Positions 10,878 through 21,776 of a stretch of DNA of 64,000 nucleotides are shown here, piece by piece. Position 1 is the first letter of the stretch; every line of letters begins with the position of its first letter. A program made the position numbers and the translations under genes. The notes under the pieces are model-generated. The model was not told the DNA's origin and ran no database searches. It worked only from the letters and a program-made list of their open reading frames with translations. The stretch comes from Pisolithus tinctorius. Taxonomy: Eukaryota; Basidiomycota; Agaricomycetes; Boletales; Pisolithaceae. The stretch spans positions 620,001 through 684,000 of the forward strand of contig JANFAH010000007.1 in assembly GCA_024663395.1 (NCBI GenBank), written 5' to 3'.

Positions 10878-12022
10878 ATGCTCCTCTGTCCCAAGACAGA
10901 ACTTAAGGTCTGGGCCGCTGCCCTCAATACATACGATGAACAAGAGTTCCTCAAGTCTATCGAGCTGTTCTCGGTGAGTTGACATGTACCACACTACTGC
11001 ACGGTATTTCCAAATCTTGATGCCACCGCCCACAATAAGCGATTTGCGGATTCAAGCAAGATTCTAACCAACATGGGTCTCATATACGCTACCATCGGCG
11101 AACATGAAGTGGCCATTGAGTACTTCAATGCTGCTACCAATCTCGATGAGTTCCTTGCCATCGCGTATATCGATATTTTCAACACTTACCTGTTTCTCAT
11201 GCTGACGACGTCCTCTCCACAGGTATTTTCAGTGCGGCGTGTCGAATTTCCTCCTCGGTCGCTATGATGCTGCTTGCGCGAACTTCCAGAACACACATCT
11301 CTATCTTCGCGGAAATCAATTCATGTAAGGTTTCTGTGCTGCGTCCCGCTGAGCTGTTTGCACCTTTGTCGCTTTCCATCCAGAAATTATGAGCAGTTGG
11401 GCCTAAAATTCAAACTATTCTCTGCCGAGGTTTTGTTCAACCGGGGTCTTTCCCAACTATATCTAGGCTGCACTGAGGGTATGAATGACTTAGAGCAGGC
11501 TAGGAAGGAGAAAGTGACCACTGAGCACGACGTTATCGATGATGCAATTCGGGACCGAGGCGAACGATACATTGTATTCAGCATCGTACGTTCGTCTTCA
11601 CTTGTCACAGTTTCTAAGATAGCGATGCTTATCGTTGCATAACAGCCCGTTGGTGTGTTGTACCGTCCTCCAGAAATCAAGCTTAAGAATATCAAATCAA
11701 AATATTACCTGGGGAAAGTCGTACGTTGTATTCCAGCCCTCCCGTCGCTGTAGATAAATCAATGCAGAAACTAGTGGTTGGGAGTAACATCGACGATGTG
11801 TGCATCGTATTTTCTGGAGTGACAAAGCTCAATCGAAAGTCTGGTCCCAATAAAAATTTTCCACTCGAGTCAAACTCGAACACTAGTCCTACGGTGGACC
11901 CGCTTGGTGCTCTGAAGCGAAGGCTCACTGCATTCGTACTTCGTGTGTTTCGTACCCCCTGTGCTGCAATTTCAGCTGAAGTAACAATAATTTTTGATGT
12001 AGGCATCGGATCTACAAACTGA
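10878..12022 (+). pseudogene. noxR-like copy 3, truncated by an early stop
   Basis: This third noxR-like copy begins MLLCPKTELKVWAAALNTYD. TPR exons and splice sites are preserved (ILTNMGLIYATIGEHEVA, YFQCGVSNFLLGRYDAA, LFSAEVLFNRGLSQLYLG, PVGVLYRPPEIKLKN, KLVVGSNIDDVCIVFSGVTK). In the exon that starts near 12003 the frame runs into TGA at 12020-12022. The aligned bases in copies 1 and 2 continue open, so an indel has shortened the product before the linker. Homology to the linker continues untranslated to about 12245. It could still make a TPR-only protein; I call it a pseudogene because of the stop and because conserved residues have drifted. Confidence 0.6.
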
Positions 12023-12245
12023 GCCCATCTCTCGAACCTTCCAAGCCCATAAGCGATGTCCCGGGAACGCAAACTGACGACCTTATTGAAGTGCCTGATG
12101 GTGAACATGGGCGTGAATGCCCATCTCGTACCTCCGTGGCACCTCTTGAAATTTCAAAGACCTTATGGACTACTTCTCGTCTCTCAATTGTTCCCTACCA
12201 CACGACGATTCCTGGGTCTGACTCTCAAGCGCACTCACGACAGGG

Positions 12246-12400
12246 TTTGGTGGGTCGCCTCACTTCCTTATTTTCGGTTGCTAGGTACAAGCGGAAGAGG
12301 TTGTGCAACTTAATACACTGATGCCTAAAGTGACGAATCGACGAGAGGCTAACGTGATACGATATGTTTGACTTATTGCACTGTGTGAATGAGTAAACAT
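12246..12400 (+). pseudogene. Decayed PsiD-like tail fused to noxR copy 3
   Basis: After the string GACAGGG the sequence changes from noxR linker to TTTGGTGGGTCGCCTCACTTCC, which matches the FGGSS region of the decarboxylase gene at 7399-7420. It goes on through TTATTTTCGGTTG, a decayed LNT block and the region around the old stop (GAGAGGCTAACGTGATACG). The junction follows the same GACAGGG string as in copy 2 (9834-9840), so both copies descend from one fusion event. Confidence 0.65.
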
Positions 12401-12577
12401 GTACATAAATATTGCTTGGAAAGTTGTACCTGCGATATGGTCGACTCACTAACATAGAGAGTAGAACCTACGACCGCGCCAAAGGTTGATCTATGGTACA
12501 TTATAAGCCAAATTATCTGGAGCTAGATACACACTTGAAATTGTACCGCTAGTGGTCCGGTTGTCGATTCGCGGATG

Positions 12578-13054
12578 TCATGGTGGTCTTCTTAGTCGGA
12601 GACATTCTCCATTGTGCATGTTCGTTGTGACTACATTTCCTTTGGGTTTGACACAAAAGGCCAGTCCATCCAAGACACAAAAATACGCATCTCCACCTGC
12701 TAGCACACAGTCCGAAGAGGACATTCTGCCCAAAGATAAATTGTAATAGGCACATCTATACAACAAGGCAGGGTTGAGTGGAACAAGTAGCTTCGTAGAT
12801 GGAACTGCATACGCTCCGCTTGGCCGCTTGCTTCCGTTGTTACACATTCTAGTCGACTGTGCGTAGGTCTTAAGTGTTCACGACGTCCATCTTTCGCAGC
12901 GAGGGTAGCTCACACTCACCTCTTCGGAAAAAACCTGAGGGGTTACACGAGGTGCATTCCCGAGGGAGTGGAAATTGTCTAAAGCTCTGTGGCTACCAAG
13001 ATAGACTGAGCTGGCCAAGAAAGCACCGACGAGGGCAAAGGTAAAGAGTCGCAT
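12578..13054 (-). CDS. Small secreted cysteine-containing protein
   Basis: The two-exon gene (12920-13054 and 12578-12856, intron 12857-12919 with clean GT and AG) encodes about 137 residues. The N-terminus MRLFTFALVGAFLASSVYLG is a good signal peptide. The mature part has six cysteines (CNNG, RCAYYN, DCVLAGG, FCVLDG, FCVKP, ECLRL), which fits three disulphides in a secreted effector-like or cell-wall-associated protein. No known family is recognised. A TATA-like element (TATTATATGA) lies about 35-45 bases upstream of the ATG on the same strand. It sits at the edge of the rearranged noxR/decarboxylase block but is not part of the duplicated unit. Confidence 0.6.
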
Positions 13055-14100
13055 GACTGAAAATTGGTAGTGTGCAGCTGTATGAGCGTCCCGTCATATA
13101 ATAATGAGAGAAAAGTGAGTCATATGATCACGAGGCATCATCGTGGATGAATTTATAACATTACGGGCTCAACGTGGGCAATATAATGACAGGGTTCCTG
13201 GCAGGTAAAGGGTGGACTCCACTGCTGGTCCGTTTGGGGCAATGCATGCTAGTCCGAGCTGGGGGGTGGAAGGAAACGGAAATGGGTTTAGTGCATTTGA
13301 TAGCACTTGATAGATGTCATTGAAACCGTGCTCATCCGCTTGGTAGACGCTGCTCGGATTACAAGTAGGTGAGCTCCCTTCATACAGATCCGGGAGATGA
13401 AAGGAGGAGTTCCAGACCATATATTATACTATGCGATGACTTGACAAGCACTTGCAGCCTTGCAGAATCCTCTTTGGGAGTTTCCCGCTAGCAGATGCTG
13501 TATGAAATGCCGACATGGGAAACTATCGATTACCAGCAGCGAGTGGCAAGCGCCTGGCCGGATGGCCGTGGAAAGAAAGCAAGAACGACCCTGAGTGTGA
13601 TGTGGTGATGATGGCGAGATTCCTTCAACGGTGAGGCGACGGGGAGCTCATGAGGCAGTCGGATCACTGTTAGAAGGAAATGGGAGGCAATAAAGTAGAC
13701 GGGGGACGAACATATGATACGTGTGTTCCAACTCGATCAACAAGACTGATGGAGAAGCGTATGAGCCTGACAAGACAGGACGGCAGTGGCGAGGTAGCAG
13801 GTGACTGCACAGACTTTGCACATTTGTTCTGCCAGCGGCCAATATGCTTTTTCGCTGTGGTAATTCCAGACCTGCCGGTGTTTGGGACTCGGAATCTGGT
13901 CTGGGAACATTTGAAGATGGGAAAACGCTATGGAAATGGCTGCTCGAGATCGACCGTCAGAAAATATGTACAAGGCTGATATTACCTTCTGAAAGGATGC
14001 TCTCATGGATCGAGTCGGTGGACTCGGTCGGTATACTGAGTGACCTCGACTGCCACACGCTGTCACCGACAGCTCTATTGGGTGTTCTTGTTAAACCAGG
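13055..14100. other. Intergenic stretch, no recognised gene
   Basis: Short open frames exist on both strands (for example a minus-strand one at 13169-13420), but none shows a family motif, codon regularity or a convincing splice pattern. The part next to 13055 holds the promoter of the small secreted protein. The part before 14101 is the probable promoter of the dynactin subunit gene. Confidence 0.4.
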
Positions 14101-15951
14101 ATGTGGCCTAACATTCAATACTACTGTCCTTGTCTCTCGTCTGCCAACGCTCTGACACCTCCCCCTCCGATTCTTGCGTCGTCCTCAGCAAGTTTTCACT
14201 CTCTGCACAACTTGTACTTTTGTGAGGAGTGCGACGCCGTCCGGTGTAACCGATGCGTCTCGGTCGAAGTCAGTGGATATTATTGTCCGAATTGCTTGTT
14301 CGAGGTCCCTAGTGCGAGTGTCCGCGCAGAGAAAAACAGGTGAGTGTTCGCTGTTTTCATAGTACATATGTCCTTCCACGACTCTGCACGCTAGATGCGC
14401 CCGGAATTGTTTTTCCTGTCCAATTTGCCGCGCAACGCTGTCTGTCGTGGCATCAGATCCCCCCGATGATGGAACCGGTCGACCTATCACACCCCTCAAT
14501 AATGTCGGCGAGGGACCATATCTTTTATACTGCAACTACTGTAGATGGGATTCGACTGAAGTGGGCATAACATTCGAGAAGCCCACTGGGCTGGCAGGTA
14601 CGAGGTGGCTTGTTCATTTTGTCTCCAATGCTTATATCAGGGTCGTCGCCATCGACCTCTCCTCTACAGCCCAGCTGCAAAAGTACGAGGATTCCGCGCC
14701 AGAGTCTCTGGAATTCGAACGCTTAAAGGAACACTTTGAACCTTTCCTCCGTACATCCTCTCTTTCATCTTCGACGCACTTGCTGCCCCCGACTTCTCAC
14801 CACCTCCACACCTCTTCTGCCACGGCCGCCGCTTCTGCTGCGCTTTCGCGAGATATACCTGGTATTAGCAAGTATAATCCGCTTTCTCGTAGTCGTTCCG
14901 GCCGCGACCGTACGGCTAACAAAGACGAGATGGCCGAGTATAAGAGCAGAGTTGAAGTAGGCCTCTTTGGGCAACTCGGTAGCGGCGGTGACGACGCGGA
15001 TGTGGAATTGCTCAGATGCACAGAGACGGTTGGAGAAATTGCGAAACTTGAGCAACGCTGGGGGAACAGTTGGATAACATCTCTTCGAATGAGGTGGGTT
15101 AATTCCATGCCATCTGAGGACCTAATTGTGATTCCTCTGGCAGTGAATTACGGCCTCTCCGTATACCTCTACACTCGAAAGTTTCCAAACGATGTCCCGC
15201 ATGTCGACATATTCTAATCAAGCCGGAACAAAAGGCACAGTCCGTCCGATACAAGATCAAGCTGGCAGCGGCCAACTACTTGCCTGCACTCAGCGTTGGA
15301 TTTCCTCAAACACAAGCGGCGAAACGGGCACTGGGGAAAGGAGTAGAGCCGAGGAATGTCGGCGTAATGCTGGCAGGGATCACCAATAATACCTTCCGAG
15401 TTGCTCTGACGAATCCACTATACGACCCCATTCAAGTGCGGCTGTCGCCACAGAGAGTTACTGATGGCCGCGGGTTCCAGGTGTCGCTTCCCCTGACGCC
15501 CTTTTCCATTGGTGCATTTGCAGAAGCATGGGAGTATGACGACGATGAGGACATGTTCGGTGTGGAAGATGACGAGCTTGGTCTTGAAGTGGGTAGAGGA
15601 TCTCGCGATAAAGATGCGCGTGGGCGAACAAAGAATGTGGGGGTGTTGGAGAGGAGGGCAAACGTGACAGTTGTGGGAGGGGAGGTGAACGTTCACAGAT
15701 CTTACCGAGGGCAGGTAAAGGTATGCGATCGATCGTCCAGGAGAAAGATAATACGGCTCACAGACGTGCCTTCACAGTTCAACATGTTGGTCTCATATAC
15801 GTACAGGTCAGACGATCCGCTTCCTTCAGAAGACGGGGCAGGCACGCCCTCCCGTGCAGTAGTGAAAACACCGGAGGTCAAGACGTTTTCATTTTACACA
15901 GTAGTTGATCTTGGACCTGTTTTATCCAAAGACGATTCAGAGTCCAGGTAA
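14101..15951 (+). CDS. Dynactin subunit 4 (p62)
   Basis: p62 is part of the pointed-end complex of dynactin, the adaptor that links dynein to cargo. The start MWPNIQYYCPCLSS leads into the cysteine-rich zinc-binding region (FCEECDAVRCNRC, YYCPNCLFEVP, RNCFSCPICRATL, YCNYCRWDS) and the family stretch GITFEKPTGLA. A second CxxC site (SKRCPACRHILIKPE) follows after an intron, then KIKLAAANYLPALSVG and the C-terminal beta-rich region (NTFRVALTNPLYDPIQVRLS). Introns lie at about 14341-14394, 14598-14670 (its length keeps the frame) and near 15094-15145. A Ser-rich and a charged acidic loop lie between the conserved blocks. Confidence 0.9.
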
Positions 15952-16151
15952 CCGGTGTAAATTAGAAATTAGATGCTGTGTCGTAGGGTCCACTCGAATC
16001 CACTCGGTGTGGGGCGGTTTTTTCACGTGCTTTTGTAGTTGGACTCCAATGACGATCCCGACCCCGACAGCTGTCAATATTATTGCCGTGGCTAATCCCA
16101 ATTTAAATCGCCTCAGCTCAGGCAAGGGCCTGCACCATTTCAACGCCCACC

Positions 16152-17937
16152 ATGGCCCGCGTACCCGTCATCGGGAGACTCTCTCCCCATGAGTACATAG
16201 CCCTCGTCGCCAGCGTGTCCATTCTTGCTTTCGAAACCCTCCTTCGGGTCATCATCGTCTTCCTTCCAAAGTCTGTCATTGACTGGGGTTATGGTCGTTC
16301 ACGCATCCTTTTCCACCGTTTCTCGACGCATGCTTTCCCCAAATCCACAGAAGACAGGCTACCGAATGACATCCGCGAAGCTAAAGACTTCGGCGAACTG
16401 TGCGCTTTGTGGGGATACACGTACGAGGAACACGTCGTCATGACCAAGGATGGGTATTTACTTGGAGTGCACCGTATTCCTGAGATCAAAGGACGTATGA
16501 GGACAAGGCCAGGGACAAGCACCGGGAAACCAGTCGTGTATCTACACCATGGACTCCTGATGAACAGTGAAGTCTGGGTTTGCCTCACTGATGAGCAACG
16601 GTGTCTCCCATTCGTCCTCGCCGAGCAAGGTTGTCTCCACCTGATAGCTTTGTCGTGTAAGAGTGCGCTCATCTTTTTCCAGGTTTCGATGTCTGGATGG
16701 GAAACAACAGGGGCAATAAATACTCCAAAAAGTCTATCCACCACAGCCCCAACTCACACAAGTTCTGGGATTACAGTCTCGATAATTTTGCATGGCACGA
16801 CATCCCCGATACCATCGAGTACATCCTCAGCATCACCAAAGCTGGGAGTCTGAGCTACATCGGGTTTAGCCAGGGCACAGCGCAGGCGTTCGCCGCTCTT
16901 AGCATTCACCCACAACTGAACGAGAAGGTAAACGTGTTCATTGCTCTGGCACCCGCCATGAGCCCGGCAGGCTTGTCGCAGCCCATAGTGGATGCTTTGA
17001 TGAAGGCTTCGTACGTTCTTTCTCCTTCAGCGATATGGGTCGCGGTAGCTAATTTGGCCAATGCAGCCCGACTTCTATGTTTCTCTTCTTTGGTCGTAAA
17101 GCTATCCTTTCTTCCGTGACGACCTGGCAGTCCATTTTATACCCGCCGATCTTTACCTATGTCATCGACACTGCACTCGCCTTCCTGTTCGACTGGCGAT
17201 CCCATAACATTGCTTATTCCCAAAAGCTTGCCGCGTACGCGCACCTGTATTCTTACGCGTCTGTAAAGTCGGTCGTGCACTGGTTCCAGATTATGCGAGA
17301 GGCCACCTTCCAGATGTATGACGATGACATCGGGTCGGCGTGGGGTGTCCTGCATATGCATGCGTACACCCAATCCCGTCCTAGCTCCGTGAACAAGTCG
17401 AGATGTAAGGATGACCCAAATTCCAATTACCCTCAGCCTACAAGTTTGTCGCTCACCACTGGCCCCTCCAATTCTCCCACTTCGACCTTGTCCCCTATTG
17501 ACTCCCCGAAGGTGATCTCATCTGCGCACTCTCCGCCCACCGGAGGTGGACCTGCATACCACCACCCACCCTCTCATGCACGCGCGAGGTCGTACCGTCC
17601 GGTTCGCTTCCCAACGCGTAACATCACAACACCTATTGTCCTCCTACACGGTACTGCCGATTCGCTTGTTGATATTGACACAATGCTTAGGGAGCTCCCC
17701 AACCACTCGACAACTGCGATCTCTCTCGATGGGTATGAGCACCTGGACGTCATTTGGGGTCAGAACATTCACGTGGACGTTTTCCCGGAGGTGCTGAACG
17801 CATTGCGCACGTGGTGTGAAGGTGGTGGTAGTGGTTCCGGTATTCGACGATACGACAGCAAGCAAGGGATGGATGGTGGACTGTCGAGGGTCTTTCAGGA
17901 AGCTGAAAAGGCGAGCATTCGAGCAGATGAAGGGTGA
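16152..17937 (+). CDS. Steryl ester hydrolase / acid-lipase family (Tgl1-like)
   Basis: About 558 residues of the AB-hydrolase-associated lipase family, whose yeast members Tgl1, Yeh1 and Yeh2 hydrolyse steryl esters on lipid droplets or at the cell surface. An N-terminal hydrophobic segment (IALVASVSILAFETLLRVII) would anchor it to a membrane or droplet. Then come the family stretch YEEHVVMTKDGYLLGVHRIP, the oxyanion motif YLHHGLL, VWMGNNRGN, the nucleophile elbow GFSQG (Ser about residue 221), the acid in HGTADSLVD (about 467) and the His in YEHLDVIWG (about 491). Introns are 16630-16682 and 17011-17066. A Ser/Pro-rich insert of roughly 60 residues sits just before the acid strand and is unusual for yeast members. 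Confidence 0.88.
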
Positions 17938-18063
17938 AAGGTGAAAATCAAGGTATACGGACATCGGCTTCTTCGTACATATCGTGATTCCCTACGGTAG
18001 GACAGGAATATAATCTATGTAGTCTGTACGATATGCCTCGACTACACGATTGAAATGCGGGTG

Positions 18064-19555
18064 TTATTGGGGGAGGGTATCCGGTTCCGATCCTTTTTTC
18101 GATTTTCTCTTGGTCTTGTCGCTACTGGTGACCTTCACTTTCGCCTCCTTTTGTTTCTTTTCGGTGCTCTTATTAGTCACACTGGTATCAGCCGAATTCT
18201 TCGTCTCTCCGTCTTCGTGTCGGCTGTCCTTCTCGATTTCGACGTCCCCTGTGTTTTTATCCTTCTTCCGTTTCTTGTTTTTGCGGTTCTCTTGATCGCC
18301 TCCACTTCGTGACCGCGAGTTCAAATATCCTGTAGCCAGCGTTTCCTGAGCAATCGGTGTATTCTCTAGCGACGGAGGTGAAGGGGTGCTCGCCGACGTG
18401 GATGAGACAAATCCCAGTCCAATTCGCTGCTGTGGGGTCCCATCCGCCCCAACAGAGGGTACCAAGGTACGAGACGCACCTAGGCCACTCCGTGGGCGGT
18501 CATAATCATCATCCCCGCTGGACGGGGTGGGGGTGGACACCGTGGATTTTTTAGCTGAAAGTTTATCCTTGAAGTAGTCTGCTAAACTTTTCGTTGATGT
18601 AGTGAGCTTTTCTAGGGATGGGTGTGGATCTTCTGGTGTAGACGAGGACTCTGGGGTTGGGGATAATTGCTTTGGGGTTACCAGCGATGATGACGGGGTA
18701 GATGATGAGGGCGCAATGCCCAGAATCTCTGATATGGCCGCTGTGGACTTGGTAGCGAGGCGTTTAGCGGCTTGGAAGCGGGCACGGTGGCTGTTTGTAA
18801 GTGTCAGGAAAGGGATATCGGATGCATCACAGGTGAAGATAGGCGTACGCCATGGGACGACCCTTGATCTTGGGTCGGAGATTATCAGTCGCTGTAGCTT
18901 CTACCGACGAAGAGATCGGCGTGTTGCCATTTTGGACAGTGTCATCGACAACTTCTTGCGTTACACCACGCTCCCTCGTATTTTGCATTTCATCCTTTTG
19001 CTTCCGCTTCTTCTTCTTCTGTTCTTCAGATCCATCGCTTTCGTCGAGGTGTTTCCGCTTCCGTTTTCGTTTCTTGTCCCTGGGAATATCGACACCCTCG
19101 CAATCTGCAGCATCCTCCTGCACCTTACCTTCTGTTGCAGAAACAAACCCTCCTTGCTCCACTACTCCGTTCTCCTCTTCCTCCGCCTCGTCCTTGTTCG
19201 CCCCTTCGTTCAATCTCTTCAGCAGAACTTCAAAATCTCTATTCTGCCTCCACGCAATCCCATGTGGATCTTTTTGGTGTGCCGCGCCGATTCCAAGCAT
19301 GTCTAGTTTTTGGGAAACCTTAAGGTGCGATTTCATTCCATCGCCTGATGCACCAAGTCCGACGCCCTGAGTTGCATCCCAGCCAAACTTGGAGAGGTAA
19401 GCTTGACCAAAGCGGGAAGCGTCTGTCGGTGGGAGGCGTTGGGTGGATTAGCAAGTGTGTAAGGGTACATATAAGAGAGAGATACCATCTGCCCATGACA
19501 GGTTGCGGGGGTCAGCTGGGATACGCTGTTTTACTTTTCGACCTGCGAGGCCCAT
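18064..19555 (-). CDS. G-patch protein, PXR1-like (pre-rRNA processing)
   Basis: Pxr1 acts in the nucleolus in rRNA and snoRNA maturation, where its G-patch activates the helicase Prp43. The start MGLAGRKVKQRIPADPRNLS is spliced to DASRFGQAYLSKFGWDATQG, followed by GVGLGASGDGMKSHLKVSQK, which is the G-patch. The family element DPHGIAWRQNRDFEVLLKRL comes next, and after an intron the block MAHRARFQAAKRLATKS with SEILGI. The rest is basic, low-complexity sequence with several K/R runs (KKRKRKRKH, KKKKRKQK, KNKKRKKDK), as in the yeast protein. Introns lie at about 19428-19485 and 18794-18848. It is convergent with the lipase gene, about 125 bases between stops. Confidence 0.85.
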
Positions 19556-19669
19556 CAGTGGATGATGTGAAGGACCGTTAACTGTATTTACTTATTTATT
19601 TATTCATTTATTTTTGCACTCCAAGTTACTTCAATATTCTGCACGCCACAAGGCTCCACTCCAAATGCA

Positions 19670-21391
19670 ATGCTGAAGTCGGTGCGCTCGCTGCCAATCA
19701 GGCGGGAAGGCGTTCTTCTCGGCTTGTTGTTGGCCTTACTACTCTGGGTTTCGGGTACCAACCTCGGCGTCTGGGAGTCACGCTCCGCAGGCTCCTTGTA
19801 CCACGATTTTCTAGATGTAACGAACCCTCAAAATGGTGGCAACAATGAGCAGTGGAGAGTTCGTCTCCCCTGGCACACCAAGTCAAAAAGAGTTCCGCAA
19901 ACGAACGTAGTCTACCATGCACCTGGTATGAGCAGAGTCTTTGGAACCTAATCGCGTCTTTCATATCTGTGTGGTGCAGGCTGGACGATCTTTGACAACC
20001 TCTACGTCCTTAACGGGACCGTGTATGTCGTGACAGACGAACCAGAGACCGTTCCCTCACGCGAAACAATGACGTCGACGGGTATTAAAGTCGAGAATGG
20101 AGTGGAGGCCGTCAAGGCAAGATTGCCTACCGACCGGGAAATGCGTATTATCTCCACCGAGGAAGCAGGCAAACTGTTTGGCCCTACTATCGAGGTCATA
20201 GACGGTACCACCGTGAGTGTCCCCGTTCCACTCCCTAATAAAATTGATTTTTCCGACTCACGACGCGTCTCTAGTGGCTCGTTAACGACCCACCACAATT
20301 GTACGTCATTTGTCTGCTAGTTTTCGACTTATCTGACGTTGGCTTTCTCAGTATCACGCACTATTACCACTGGTCTGCTGAGCTCTTCTTCGGATTTTGG
20401 CGCACTTATTCCTCCCTCGATCCCACCATCCCCGCGACAGGACGTACTCCACTCCCTTCGCTACGACGTGTCTGGTTCGCACATACCGACTCCGATCACT
20501 GGCGTGACTATGCCCACATGAATGAATGGGTCCTCCGCAGCACTTTTCCCTCTCTCACTTCTGAGTATTTGAATGATTGGAACGAGCGTGCCGAACTAGG
20601 CCGTCCCTTTATCCTCGACCGTGTCATCTTCTCGGACCGCGCAGCAGCGATGCACGGGGAAGGCTTCCTGGGTACGGGTCGTTTTGCTGCAGAGGCATTT
20701 GAGTTGCCAGGCAGCCAGCACTGGTGGAGCACAATTCGGAATAATGTCATCAAATTTGCAGGCTTGGACGAGGACATCCACGCTGGAATAACTGATAGTC
20801 CTGTGATTACATATATATCCAGGCAGGAGTGGGGTAGGCGGATGTTGAGAAAAGAGGATCATGAGCGGCTGGTAAAGGAATTGTATGCCCTCAGGGATGA
20901 GCACGGGTATGAGGTGAACATCGTGAGCATGGATAAACTCTCGCGAGTGGAACAGATAAGACTCGCAGCCCGTACAACGGTGAGTATGGGAGTAGATCTT
21001 TGGGCTACTTGTCTGTTGACCTCATGTACCGTGATGCAGATCATGATGGGCGTACACGGTAACGGGCTGACGTCGCTCGTATGGATGAAACCGTCGGCGC
21101 GTACGACGGTGATCGAGTTTTTCTACCCAGGTGGCTTCGCACACGACTACGAGTACACGGCACGCTCGCTGGGGATGACGTATAACGGCTTTTGGGACAA
21201 CAAGTCGGTGTCTCCTTGAATCTTGTGTAGGACAGTGACTGACCCGTCGCCGAATCATTTTCAGGACCTTTACAAGCACGGAACTACCACGCGTAGCGTA
21301 TCCAGAAGGTTTCCAAGGGAACAGTATCCCAGTTGACGGTTCGGCCGTTGCGAAGCTTTGTCGAGAGAGGCTCAATATCAAGAGTGAGTAG
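19670..21391 (+). CDS. GT61 (DUF563) glycosyltransferase, type II membrane protein
   Basis: The protein begins with a basic cytoplasmic end and one hydrophobic anchor (REGVLLGLLLALLLWVSG), the layout of Golgi type II glycosyltransferases. The luminal part has the DUF563/GT61 pattern: TWLVNDPPQF, HYYHWSAELFFGFWRTY, FILDRVIFSDRAAA, PVITYISRQEWGRRML and the signature MGVHGNGLTSLVWM followed by VIEFFYPGG. GT61 enzymes include xylosyl- and O-GlcNAc-type transferases; the acceptor cannot be read here. Introns lie at about 19926-19979, 20213-20273, 20300-20351, 20980-21040 and 21204-21264. The last exon ends in LCRERLNIKSE. Anchor and motif are clear, specificity is open. Confidence 0.85.
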
Positions 21392-21776
21392 ACAACTCCA
21401 TGTAGACGCTATACGCGCGGTGGTACTCTGGCTAGTCCCCCATGCAGCTTAGACTTTTTGATCTTGGAGTTCAGCACCAGACACTGTCACACATCCTATC
21501 GCAGTAACTAGCTTCAGCCTTCAGGGCATGGACCTGTACTCGTTGTTGCTTTTACTTACATACTATCACTACCATCGGACACAGCCTACGTACGTTTTTG
21601 TGATAATTTTTTGCTCTGAGCCGCGCCCTTGCAGTATGTCTATTGGTGCACGTGACCGTGACGTGTGTTGAGATTGCGGTGCCAAAGCTACTGCTAGACT
21701 CAGAACGAGGGGACATTATTTGAGGAGCAGCTCCGTCGTTGGCGGTGGCGGCCAAAGATCCAACAACTTTTTGTCG
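21392..21776. other. Intergenic, promoter of the BRCT-protein gene
   Basis: No gene is seen. The ATG used for the next gene is at 21777. The frame upstream of it is open but holds no earlier ATG. Confidence 0.4.

Noticed and set aside
6182..16152. A psilocybin-type gene cluster around the PsiD-like gene
   Set aside because: No kinase, methyltransferase, P450 or transporter of that pathway is next to it; neighbours are noxR copies, a DUF1917 gene and housekeeping genes.
18602..19370. Plus-strand frames of 170-230 codons
   Set aside because: They lie opposite the Lys/Glu-rich Pxr1-like gene; the Phe/Leu/Ser-rich product is the antisense of K/R/E codons.
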